64,000 nt of DNA from Halichondria panicea (Eukaryota; Porifera; Demospongiae; Suberitida; Halichondriidae), in the NCBI RefSeq assembly GCF_963675165.1, contig NC_087387.1, forward strand, positions 2,717,501 to 2,781,500, in the 5' to 3' direction. Shown piece after piece: positions 10,951-21,479 of the stretch. Below the pieces are notes generated by a model. The model was given only the letters and a program-made list of their open reading frames with translations, searched no databases and was not told where the DNA came from. Position numbers and translations under genes: made by a program. Every line of letters begins with the position of its first letter. Position 1 is the stretch's first letter.

Positions 10951-11515
10951 TGGAATTCGAAACTAGTCTTGCTTGATGGGTGGGGCTAGAGAGACTAATG
11001 TGCATGCACGCCCATAATAATTACGGGCCATAGACAACTACCTATACCGTAATTGCAGTGCTCAAAACTGGTGTACAAATAAAACAAGAAAAAAACAATT
11101 TGGCACTTTAATTAATAGCGTTAGAATGTAGTTAACCGTTCCATGAGGCTATAATGGTAGTGAGTCCAAACAAAAAATCTACTCTTAAGCTACAGTGTCT
11201 GTAATATATGACCATCAGAAAGAGCTCACTTTCAGACAAAATGATATATGCAACACTTTTACCTTCAAATTTGACTTCAGGGCAGGTAGCGTTACTAGCG
11301 TACCCACTTTTCAATTTTGGGAGGCGTGGCACATTCTGATTATGGATTCAAATTAACAATTATGTTACGGAAATTGTCATAGCTTTAATATGGCACCTAC
11401 AAACATGCAGCAAAAGCTGAAGTGAAGCTAAACTATGTACATCGTAGTTTGAACTTGAAAAAGAATACTTAGCCAGTAAAAAGAGCATACTTTTAGTCTA
11501 GCTAGTGATAATACA
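10951..11515. other. Intergenic sequence, no gene recognised
   Basis: Only a short minus-strand frame of about 66 codons occurs, without splice support or recognisable motifs. Confidence 0.5.
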
Positions 11516-11640
11516 ATGAAAGCACCGCGGGTGCTGATTCCTCGGTGGAGTGCCAAAACTACATAACAAAATTTTTTGCATAAAAAGATTACACAAGGCA
11601 GAATCCAGAATGAGTGAGTGGGTAATGGTCGACCATGTGC
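11516..11640. mobile_element. Partial copy of the 550-bp CCTCGGTGG-ended element (left end only)
   Basis: Starts 'atgaaagcaccgcgggtgct' with 'tcctcggtgg' and stops after about 120 bp, just before a full copy in the same orientation begins at 11647. The pair may be a truncated tandem duplication. Confidence 0.65.
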
Positions 11641-11646
11641 TATATC

Positions 11647-12126
11647 AATGAAATCACCGCGAGTGTTGATGCCTCGGTGGAGGTGCCAAAGCTACATAAC
11701 ATAAAACTACTGCTTTTATACACGTACACACATTGATTATAATTATCACGATGAACATGTTTAATTTTGCTGCAAATAGTGGGTAATGATCAACCATGAT
11801 TGTTGTTAAAAACGATCGATGCCAAAAGTTCAAGTCTAAAATTAATGGCTGCAAGTCAGCAGAGCCTTGCAGCTCTCTGCTCAGTCTTGCAGCTACCAAT
11901 AGCTAGCGTTCTAGTGCAAAGCTAACTACTAAGTAGAGTAGTAACACTCGGTGAACAAGTTTTGCTACGGAGGCTGCAATGGCATTCCAAGTAAGCAAAA
12001 AACTAGGCATAACTCGAGAACGAAGTATTATTTTGCAAATCCACGAATTAAAATCCAAGTAAACATGACTAGAAGCCTATAGAAACTCTTGCTTGCACTT
12101 GATTCATCCTTGAGCAGCTGTAGCGG

Positions 12127-12167
<41 letters not shown>

Positions 12168-12236
12168 AGACACACAAACAGACAGACACACAAACACACT
12201 ACTGTATACCTCGCTTGCGCATGCGCACCGAGGCAT
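11647..12236. mobile_element. 550-bp CCTCGGTGG-ended element, full copy
   Basis: Ends as in the copy at 5875-6443. A (CA)n and CAGA tract at about 12129-12195 takes the place of the shorter CAGA tract in other copies. The internal block 'gttgttaaaaacgatcgatg' is shared by all good copies. Confidence 0.8.
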
Positions 12237-12367
12237 AAAAACTCCAATTGAGCATCAAGTATATTTTGGAGGTGTTTTTGGCCCCAGGGGCAGATCCAGA
12301 GTTTGGTGTTCAGGACCCACCAGGGAGATTGGGGGGGATTAGATTGTCATAGACTTGATTCTGGTGC

Positions 12368-12562
12368 TGTATAGCGGGTAATTTTCGTGGGGAAAATATT
12401 CGTTATTTTCGTGAGCTGGCTGACCTCCACGAAATTTTAACGTAGGTGTGGCTTACTGGAACGTAGAAATGCAGGCAGGCAACGAGACTAAATTACTCAC
12501 GAAAACCACCGTTTCTCGAGTTAACGAATTTTTTACCCCATGAAAATTACCCGCTATACGGT
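12368..12562. mobile_element. TACCGTATAGCGGGTA palindromic MITE
   Basis: Left 'tatagcgggtaattttcgtg' and right 'atgaaaattacccgctatac' plus 'ggta' are inverted. The inner blocks 'ttaacgtaggtgtggctta' and 'cgaaaaccaccgtttctcga' are shared with 47800-48010. It has no coding capacity. Confidence 0.75.
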
Positions 12563-12825
12563 ATTCAATGTGAGAAACAGATACAAAACAAAACATTCTA
12601 TCTAGTCTGTGCTTTAGTTGTCGTGGACAGTAGACTAAGTATTTAAAGAGCTATACCTCCATTTGATCACCAGGACTTCAAATTTGTCCACAAGAAGTGT
12701 CCTCTGGAATCGTGAATTACACCAGTCGGTTTTGTCCATATACCATGTCTCACAAACGTATAAAAATAATTTAAGCCATAGAGATCAAAGTGCCAATATA
12801 TATACATGCCATAATGATAATTACA

Positions 12826-13150
12826 GTAGACCTCGTTAATCCGACTACCCTTGGGATAGCGAAGTGGCCGCATTTCAGAAAATAACTGGGGATAAAAAAC
12901 GACCCTACCTCGGAATCTAATGACTAATTTTGCGGTTCTGTCTCTAGGATAATTAATTATTATGCTCCAAAACGTCATATCTGGCCATGCATAATAAACA
13001 TAGTTTCAGGTAGCCAGAACTGGCCAGTATACAGAATAGCCATGCAGTAGCCGCATTTCAGGGCGATTTTTGTGCAGTAACATCTAGCTAGCAATCTGTG
13101 CCAACAAATGGCCGGTATATATTGAGGTGGCCGTACTTCATAGAGCCAGA
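12826..13150. repeat. Possible MITE with AGTAGACTCTCG-like ends
   Basis: The left 'acagtagacctcgttaatcc' and right 'gcgagagtctacttttaatt' are imperfect inverted repeats. The internal phrase 'tggccgcatttcag' recurs as 'gtagccgcatttcag' and 'tggccgtacttcat'. The 103-residue minus-strand frame at 12667-12978 overlaps this repeat and shows no domain. Confidence 0.45.
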
Positions 13151-13289
13151 ATGGCGAGAGTCTACTTTTAATTATAGCGCAGTTGTGGCAACCACAGTGC
13201 TTGTGTATAAACAGGGTTTTGTAGGATGTGGTTGGGTAAATCCGGTTATAATTAATTTTATTACATGTGCAAATTAATAGTTTAATTTA

Positions 13290-13385
13290 GCGATTTGGCT
13301 GAAAATCGCCAAATTAAAATTTTACGGTGAAAGCAACATCATTGCTGTAGTAGCCACGCCAAATTTATAGTTATACGGTATAGCA
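13290..13385. repeat. Repeat shared with 50040-50190
   Basis: 'tcgccaaattaaaattttac' and 'attgctgtagtagccacgcc' also occur, with small changes, at 50070-50130. It ends near 'tatacggtata', as the TACCGTATA-ended elements do. Confidence 0.5.
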
Positions 13386-13700
13386 CTGCACGTGGTTGGG
13401 TAAATCTCCTTAAGAAACGAATATCGATTTCTTCAAAGCATTATAGAGCCCAAACTGGCTTGGGTATGCATTCAATAATGAGCTTGTAGCAATAGAGCTA
13501 GAGTTTCAGCTATCGTTGCCGTCAGTTTGTTGTAAGCCAGCACTAGCTAGCTATATAGGTATCTTGGGTGGCAAAATCTGTTCATAGGAAGTTGCGGTTC
13601 TACATAGTACCCCGGTATAGGTGCAAGAGGGAAAAAATAGCTGCAAAAGCTGCTCCCAAAATTAATGAGTAGCAGTCAACTGCAAACCAGTTAATGTTTT

Positions 13701-14255
13701 AATGAAAGCACCACAGGTGCTGATGCCTCAGTGGAGATGCCAAAAGTACATAACATAAAGCTGAATTTTATACACATGATGAACATTTTTTAATTTGCAT
13801 GCTGCATGCAAACTCAAAGAGTGGATAATGATCGACCATGATTGTTGTTAAAAACGATCGATACCAAATTAAGTTCAAGTCTAGCTGCTGCCATCAGCAG
13901 AGCCTTGCAGCTCTCTTCTCACTCTTGCAGCTACCAATAGCTAGCGTTCTAGTGCAGAGCTAACTACTAAGTAGAGTAGCAACACTCGGTAAACAAGTTT
14001 GGCTACGTGCTCTTCCAAAAAGGCTGCAATGGCATTCCAAGTAAGCAAAACTAGGCATAACTCGAGAACGAAGCATTATTTTGCAAATCCACGAATTAAA
14101 ATCCAAGAAAACATGACTAGAAGCCTATAGAAACTCTTACTTGCACTTCATTGATCCTTGAGCAGCTGTAGCAGTCTACACAGACAGACAGACAGACACA
14201 CAGACACACAAACACACTACCGTATACCTCGCTTGCGCATGCGCACCGAGGCATA
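13701..14255. mobile_element. 550-bp CCTCGGTGG-ended element, full copy
   Basis: From 'aatgaaagcaccacaggtgc' to 'gcgcaccgaggcata'. A (CAGA)n tract at about 14178-14205 precedes the right end. It lies 270 bp upstream of the start codon of the Death-fold gene at 14526, so it is placed where promoter effects are possible. Confidence 0.8.
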
Positions 14256-14525
14256 ACTATCTATTAGACTCTGCGTCTCTATAAGTGTTCTGCCCATGAT
14301 ATCTCAATGAGTCTTATAACCTCTGACAGTTGTGAATTTAGTCACTGTTTTGTGTTTAGCTATACTTTTTATTACTGAGCAGACGTATAAATTAGCTATA
14401 CTGTTTAATACTGAGCAGACATAAATTTCTAGAAGCCTGAGCGTTTTACTTACTCTTTTTGGCAGTATATTGTACATTCTTATTCATGGGACATTTACAT
14501 ATAAATTATATACACAGCATAGAGG

Positions 14526-17081
14526 ATGGAAAATTTCAAGAGTGTTGGTGATCTTGTACGACATCTGAGGCTCAAGGAAGAGTTTCTTGCTACTGAGGTT
14601 ACGAAGGACGACATGCTGTCATTATCAAGAATTTTGGATGATTGGAGAACATTTGGCAGAACTGCTGGCCTTAGTGAGGCAGATATTGTTGCGATACAAA
14701 ATGATGGTGTCAGTGAGGCAGATCGACGATTCAAAACATTTGAAGCATGGCATAACAGCTGTGTGTTTTTTGCACACTACCATAAACTGTTCGAAATTCT
14801 ATTTAAAATGACGAGGTTTGACATTATTTTGAAAGTGTGTAACCTACCAAGAGATGTTTCAATTTATCTGGAGGAGGAGGAAGTGAGCTTACCGGTTACA
14901 ATTGAGTTGCTAAAACAACAGTATAATCTATCGGAGGATCAGTTTCACCAGCAGATACCAGATTATCTGTTATTTGACATAGCTGTGTGCATCCCTAAGT
15001 GGCTTAAATTTGCTGACATGCTTGGACTAAATAACAAGGACAAGCTACACATTCGCAGGGATAATAAGCTGTGTACAAATTTTATGCGCTCACAACGAGC
15101 TCTTGAGATATGGTACTGGAGAGACCCTCACAAAGCTACGTTTGGAGAGATTCTCAGTAGTTTTTTGCTCTGCCAAGATGTTGAAGTTGCTGTCAAGATT
15201 ATTGAGGAAGTTTTGCTTGGTAAGTGAAAATCTTAAATATTTGTAACCAGCCAGATTATTATTTGGGGTTTTTCCTAATCGTTGTAATTGGCTGTTTAGC
15301 TATAATTATAGTGGAGAATTTGATGGACTCCGTTTTAGATTTGGTATGGTTGAGGTTCTACATGTACACCAGCTAACCCATGCATTCGTCTGTTTACTTT
15401 ATGTTCCCTGCATGCAGTAAATCAGGAAGAACTAATAGTGTGTGGTGGTGCACAGACCGAAAAGAAGAAAATGCGTATGGTTGAACACATTAGTTCCATT
15501 AGTCGGAGAGTTCCAAAGCTAACACGTCAAGTCGATAAATTTGATGATGAAACTTTAGCTTTAAATTCTCTCAAATTAATGAAAATGGAGTTTGGCATTG
15601 TATATTCGTGCCTTAGAAGAGCTATGCAACAACGTAATGTTCTAGCATCTGATTTATTGAGCCACCTTATAGACATTGAAATGTTTGGTCCAGAAATGAG
15701 ACCACATTATACAAATACCAAAGATATAACTCTTGGTACCGCATTGTCCCTTGCTGATGATTTGCCAACCTTAGATAGTCTTTTCCATCTAATGGCTCCA
15801 TACTGCTCTTGGTTTAATCATCTCCTGGTTGAAAATATCATAAAAGTGTATTTCATAGATAGTGATGAACATTACATACATAGGATACTCTCTGTATTTA
15901 AATCAAAATTTCAAGACTACTGTAAAAACCGTCGTGTTGACGTTGATCAAGATTTTGGTCCTGTTGACAAAAGTAGGTGTACCTATGTCTGCTTTAAGAT
16001 TGATCGTGAATGGAATAACATGCGTGTTGAACACCTGCCCCACATCATTGAGAGTTTAGCCAAAGCACTTGATGTCAGAAAACAGAATCTTATTTTGTGC
16101 ACCGTCCAAGATGGCTGTCTTGAGATAGTTATAGCCATGCCTGTGCATTTCGAAAAGAAACTTTTTCCTCTTCAGGCAAAAGTTCACAATGCTTTGAAAG
16201 ACGTGGGAGTGCTGATGTGTAACCCTCATAAAAAACTTTATGTAAACGAGACGGCTCTTATGGATTTCAATGAAAGTAATGTAAATGAGACGGCTCTTGT
16301 GGATTTCAATAAAAGGAATCAGATTCTGATGAGACTGAGAAGAATAGGGGATAACTACAGTAATCAAATTCGGCATGAAATTCAGCATCAAATCAGCCAC
16401 GACCTCATGGGTCCCTACGCATTACGGCTTCCAACTACATGTTATCAATGGCAGTTATTTTCCTTAAGATATGGTGCATATGCTGCGAATATTGTTTGCT
16501 TTGCAATTCCATACCTGCTTCGACTAAACTATAGATACACTGCTGTATTTAGATGTGCTGGTGCTGTTGTTGCTTTAGCATTAGAGTATAGATCTGCTTG
16601 CTCGACAATGAGCACATCTGGTCGAGTTGATAATCTTGAGGTATTGAATCCCAAAGTTGTACGAGTTGTAAGAATGGTTGAAGTAAGCAGCAATGTTGGA
16701 ATATTGGTTGGATATGCAATGATTTACGGATTTTTACCAAGAACATTGGTCGGAAATGCAACGACAAACGTACTTAGTAGGCGTATACTCCTGACAATAC
16801 CAAGCCAAAATATATTTGGCCGATATGCAATGACAATACCAAGCAGAAATATTAATGTAATATTGGGCCGATATGCAATGACATACGCATTTAGTAGGCG
16901 TATACCAATGACTGTTGTTCTTTTACTTACTAGTGGATCTTTGTTTGGAATGGGTGCTAGATTTTGGGCCCATCTTGTTTTTTGGTATAGATTAATTTCT
17001 TTGTTTCGAAATGATATAATGGGTGCTAGATTTTGGGTCCATCTTGTTTTTTGGTATAGAGTAATTTCTCTTTTAGTTTAA
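14526..17081 (+). CDS. Death-fold domain protein with unnamed module and repetitive hydrophobic C-terminus
   Basis: Two exons, 14526-15219 and 15418-17081, with a phase-1 GT-AG intron (g|gtaagt ... gcag|ta), give 785 residues. The ATG has an in-frame TAG just upstream. Residues about 25-90 and 146-231 look like two Death-fold domains ('ILDDWRTFGRTAGLSEADI' in the first; 'WLKFADMLGLNNKDKL' and 'GEILSSFLLCQDVEVAVKII' in the second). Residues about 330-500 form a module shared with the minus-strand paralogue, with 'VQDGCLEIVIAMPVHF' followed by 'KLFPLQAKVHNALKDVGVL'. After this come a 13-residue unit repeated twice (VNETAL.DFN), two hydrophobic stretches near residues 582-625, and a tail built of near-repeats (GRYAMT; MGARFW.HLVFWYR.IS). 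Function is probably adaptor signalling (inference). The hydrophobic tail could be membrane-inserted, or it could be repeat-derived readthrough past an older stop. Confidence 0.8.
16242..16319 (+). repeat. 39-bp coding tandem repeat
   Basis: Two copies of a 39-bp unit encode VNETALMDFNESN and VNETALVDFNKRN. The broken duplicate at about 19470 has only one related unit, so the doubling seems specific to this gene. Confidence 0.8.
16950..17065 (+). repeat. 69-bp coding tandem repeat at the C-terminus
   Basis: The unit starting 'atgggtgctagattttggg' recurs 69 bp later and encodes MGARFWAHLVFWYRLIS and then MGARFWVHLVFWYRVIS. A related shorter repeat ('ggccgatatgcaatgaca') lies at about 16818-16885. 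Confidence 0.75.
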
Positions 17082-17254
17082 TTTTTCTGTCGTTCACCTT
17101 GTATTTGTAAACTTTTTAGAGTGATTATTAGTGTGCACAAAAAATATATAGACTGATAAAAAATAATTTTTATATAGATCTATCGAATATTAGATCATGT
17201 TTGCCATAAATTGCTAAAGGAAGTGTTCTATCCAACTTAGAAAATCATGTACTT

Positions 17255-17339
17255 ACTTAGCCTTGATCCCAGGCCGAGTTTCTAGTTGTTCGCCTAACCG
17301 TTATAAAAGCGAAAACTCGGCCTGGGATCGAGGCTAGTA
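17255..17339. mobile_element. Short foldback element flanked by direct repeats
   Basis: 'gatcccaggccgagttt' and 'aaactcggcctgggatc' face each other. 'cttagaaaatcatgta' occurs directly before and directly after the element (about 17237 and 17344), which looks like a long target duplication. Confidence 0.65.
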
Positions 17340-17452
17340 CTTCACTTAGAAAATCATGTAGCAAAGATTCGATAAGAACATTCAAATCTGATTGGCTAAA
17401 TACTCATGGTTGCTATGATCTAAAATGCTTAGACACTGTTTAGGAAGTTTCC

Positions 17453-17537
17453 ACATGATTTAGAAGCCCTCAGGGCTAGTAGAACCCTCACTGCGTTCGG
17501 GATACTACAACCAGCCCTTTGGGCTTCTAAATCATGT
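17453..17537. repeat. Foldback repeat (inverted arms)
   Basis: 'catgatttagaagccc' and 'gggcttctaaatcatg' are inverted copies, with 'agggctag' and 'cagccctt' facing each other inside. Confidence 0.65.
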
Positions 17538-17747
17538 AGACAGTGTCTAACTATTATTTATACCACACTTACGTCACCACTAATTGATCTCATTGGTCAA
17601 CAGCTGTAAGATATACTGATAAACATCCCCAGATTCTTATTTGGGGGTTTTCCTATTGTATTTAATCGTTGTGATTACATTTTTGCGTGCTACACATGTA
17701 GATTGGCTGTTTAGCTATATAGTGGAGAATTTTATGGACTCAGTTTT

Positions 17748-18481
17748 AATGAAAGCACCGCGGGTGCTGATGCCTCGGTGGAGGTGCCAAAGCTACATAA
17801 CATAAAGCTACTAATAGCTATAGCTTTTATACACACATTGATTATAAATTTTGCTGCATGCAGAATCCAGAATTACAGGGAAACTGAAAGATTAGGTAAT
17901 GATCGACCATGATTGTTGTTAAAAACGATTGATGCCAAAAGTTCAAGTCTAAAATTAATGGCTGCAAGTCAGCAGAGCCTTGCAGCTCTCTTCTCACTCT
18001 TGCAGCTACCAATAGCTAGCGTTCTAGTGCAGAGCTAACTACTAAGTAGAGTAGCAACACTCGGTGAACAAATTTTGCTACGAACTCTTCTGAAAAGGCT
18101 GCAATGGCATTCCAAGTAAGCAAAATTAGGCATAACTCGAGAACGAAGCTTTATTTTGCAAATCTACAAATACCAAGCCAAGAAAACATGACTAGAAGCC
18201 TATAGAAACTCTTACTTGCACTTCCTTGAGCAGCTGAAACAGTCTACAGACACACAAACACACTACCATATACCGAACTATAGCGGGTATATTTCGAGGG
18301 TATAAAGTTTCGCGGATTTAATTTTTCGTGGAATAGCGCCTTTAAATTTTTTGCAGCATGCATGTATGAAATATTAAATTCACGGTTCATGCCTAATCCG
18401 CGAAAACCACAAACATTTATACCCTCGAAATAATTATACCCTCTATACGATACCTCGCTTGCGCATGCGCACCGAGGCATA
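17748..18481. mobile_element. 550-bp CCTCGGTGG-ended element containing a nested MITE
   Basis: Inserted into the duplicated intron. The unoccupied parental intron (15318-15345) shows the insertion point, between 'gactc.gtttta' and 'ggtatggtt'. Its right end is itself split by a TACCGTATA-type element (18273-18452), which sits in the 'accgtatacctcg' motif of the host element. Confidence 0.8.
18273..18452. mobile_element. TACCGTATAGCGGGTA-type palindromic MITE, nested
   Basis: Left 'ctatagcgggtatatttcga' and right 'cgaaataattataccctcta' are inverted, around inner blocks 'atgcatgtatgaaatattaa' and 'gcgaaaaccacaaacattta'. Confidence 0.7.
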
Positions 18482-18504
18482 ATGATTGGGTATGGTTCTA
18501 TATT

Positions 18505-18673
18505 TCGTATAGCGGGTATATTTTGAGGGTATAAATTTTCGTGGAATGGCGCCTTTTTTGCAGCATACATGCATGAAATATTAAATTCGCGATTATAAAT
18601 GTTTGCGGTTCATGCCTAATCTGCGAAAACCACAAACATTTTATACCCTCGAAATATACCCTCTATACGGTAG
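18505..18673. mobile_element. TACCGTATAGCGGGTA-type palindromic MITE
   Basis: A close relative of 18273-18452, only about 50 bp away in the same orientation: left 'cgtatagcgggtatattttg', right 'cgaaatataccctctatacg'. Confidence 0.7.
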
Positions 18674-20860
18674 TACTAGACCAGCTCACCCATGCATTTG
18701 TCTGTTCATTTTGTATGGTCTTTATGTTCCCTGCATGCAGTTAATCAGGAAGAACAATAGTGTGTGCATGGTGGTGCTTAGACCGAAAAGAAGAAAATTC
18801 GTATGGTTGAACACATTAGTTCCATTGATCAGAGAGTTCCAAAACCAACACGTCAAGTTCTTAAACTTGATGATGAAACTTTAGCTTTAAATTCTCTCAA
18901 GTTAATGAAAATGGAGTTTGGCATTGTATATTATTCGTGCCTTAGAAGAGCTGTGCAACAACGCAATGTTCTAGCATGAGCCATCTTAAGCCCCGTTTAC
19001 ACGAGGCCTTAGATAGTCTTTTCCATCTAATGGTTCCATCTTGGTTTAATCATCTCCTGGTTGAAAATATCATAGAAGTGTATTTCATGGATAATGATGA
19101 ACATAACATACATCGGATACTCTCTGTATTCAAATCAAAGTTTCAAGACTGTAAAAACCGTCGTGTTGACGTTGATCAGGATTTTGGTCCTGTTGACAAA
19201 AGTAGGTGTACCTATGTCTGCTTTAAGATTGATCGTGAATGGGATAACATACGTGTCGAACACCTGCCTCACATCATTAAGAGTTTAGCCGAAGCACTTG
19301 ATGCCAGAAAAGAGAATCTTATCTTATGTATACTGTTCAGGATGGCTGTCTTGAGATAGATATAGCCATGCCTATGCATTTCGAAAAGAAACTTTTCCTC
19401 TTCAGGCAAAAGTTCACAATGCTTTGAAAGAATTGGGAGTGCTGATGTCTAAGCCTCACAAACTTACTGTAAACGAGACGGCTAAACTCATTGCAAGTAG
19501 ATTGGCTTGTATACAGTGCAACAACCAAAGAGAGTAGAACTTTTGTTTTTGTGTATATCTTCTAAACTACATGTGATTGGATCAATTTGAGTGCAGGTAC
19601 TAAAAGTTCGACTATTGGCGCTGCTTCCAGTGGACCACCACCTGTTACATCATATGACATCATCATTCCAAAATGGCAGCTAGAATATGTGTACATTGGA
19701 AAATATTATGTTAGGCATGGAACTATCTTATATGTTTGAGTTAAGATCTGAAATTTGTTGTGCAAGTACTTCATTACCTTGCACATCTTTTGAGCTCCAG
19801 CGGAAGGCAGGCTGTTAGTAGGTTCTGAGATACACAGAATTTTTAGTAGCAAATGTGTTATATTGATTTTTGAGTTTGTCTAGTTAAGGTCTGATTTTTG
19901 AGGAGCATGTACTACACTTTTCATTTGTACTAACTTACAGGAGCTAGACCAGTCTCTTTTTTGCTAGAGCGGCCCTTCTTGTCAAAAATGGTGATTTTGC
20001 TCCAGCTGATAGTTTGTGTAAATGTGCATGATGGTATGTTTGGAAAAAGTGCTGTGTATGTGCATATCGTAAGTGCATGCATGCATGCTATAACAATACT
20101 GAAGTCTTTGACTACCTCATCAATAAGAATCTTCGAATTGTGCATTCACAGAAACACATTTCTGCACACAACAGCATTTTAAAGCCACTCGAATTTTAAA
20201 GCCACTCGAACATAATTGCAGAGATCCACAAAATTAGGTTGGAACAACAGTATTTCACTTAGCGTGTGCCAATGGAAACACATACAAGCCTCCAATAATA
20301 TTCATCTGATGGAGTATTGGGCATTGGTCGTTGCACACCCCCTTCATATAATTATATATAATACGGCTGCTTTATAAAAGACATCTGCACAATCGAGTGC
20401 ATAAACAATGTGATCCTGCATGATCATATCTTCAGTTTCAATGGTGACAGTAGTATACCAATTATGTTATTTCGTGGCTTCAAGGTTTCATTGAGAATCA
20501 ATTACTGTACCCGAAAATATTAATTTTATGATACTACTGAAAAGTGATACATAAGTGCCTTGAGATATATAGAGTATATCTCAGCCAATACCACAGACAC
20601 ACAGCTGCATTTAATTATTGTTATGAGTATATAGATCTGCTTGCACTGCATCTGGTCGAGTTGTAAGTGAATGGGAATAGTTGAAGTAAGCTAGCAGCAA
20701 TCTTGAAATTAATATTGGTCGGATGTGCAAGTGTACCAATTAATGCCAGTTCTTTTACTTTAGATGATCTTTGCTTGCATCTTTTTTGGGGGCATAGAAT
20801 AGTTTTCGTATCAGTTTATATATATGCCGTCGTTCACTTTGTATGAATTCATTTTTTTCC

Positions 20861-21479
20861 AGTAACAACATTTTTAATGTGGCTGTGCATGCATGTTAAA
20901 TTCATGCCATATATAAACTTTCTATAGATCTATACACCATTTCGTATTACAAATAATTATGGCTCATGATATAATAATTATTTTAAACTCATGAGTGAAG
21001 TATTATAGGTTACAGCATAATACTTAAGTTTAGTTGTGGATTCAATAATTAATATGAATTCGACAGACCCAATTAGATCAATTATGACCGTGGACCGTTC
21101 GTGGTGTGCACAAAAACAGACTGTATATAGATAAGTGCTTCATTTGATTTGAAATAAAAATGATTATCATGAATAAAACTAACACAAAACAGACACCTAG
21201 ATCAACATGTATGGAGAATGAAGTAGTTGTCCAAACAAGTGGTAACATAAAAACAGAATATTTTTGCAAGACAAGCTTGATGCATGATGTGGTGTGCCCG
21301 GATATACGGCACATAAGTGCTCAATGTAATTGCAATTGATTTGTAAAAAAATTTGCTTAGTGAATGAAACAACTGTACTAGCATAATTATGTACACAAAA
21401 CTCGGTTATTAAGAACACCCCTAAAACATAGTTGCAGGGATGACAACGAAAATCGACAAAACATACAATGATGAACACT
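20861..21479. other. Non-coding sequence between the pseudogene and the semaphorin 3' end
   Basis: AT-rich. Several short minus-strand frames of 64-93 codons overlap here, downstream of the semaphorin stop codon. They show no domain and probably include its 3' UTR. Confidence 0.5.

Larger units (their letters stand above)
17620..20860 (+). pseudogene. Broken duplicate of the Death-fold gene (intron plus second exon)
   Basis: 17625-17747 copies the intron of the gene at 14526 ('gcgattctta'-type start, then 'attggctgtttagctata' and 'agtggagaatttgatggact'-like text). The intron's right half resumes at 18674, then exon 2 follows from about 18741 with 'aatcaggaagaac'. The frame is lost several times: near 18785, at a deletion at 18977-19005, and near 19335. 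Intact parts still encode 'SLFHLMVPSWFNHLLVENII' and 'SRCTYVCFKIDREWDNI'. After 19530 the match fades; the C-terminal segment is recognisable again at 20635-20790 ('agatctgcttgc', 'catctggtcgagttg'). The first exon with the Death domains is absent, so no functional protein is expected. Two kinds of mobile element interrupt the copied intron. Confidence 0.75.

Noticed and set aside
12129-14205. CRISPR-like arrays suggested by regularly repeated CAGA/CA tracts
   Set aside because: These are simple microsatellites inside mobile elements, with no spacers and no cas genes, in an animal genome.
19575-19740. Possible last exon of the broken Death-fold copy (acceptor 'gagtgcag' then an open 54-codon stretch)
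   Set aside because: The parent gene has no counterpart and the upstream frame is already destroyed, so there is no independent support.
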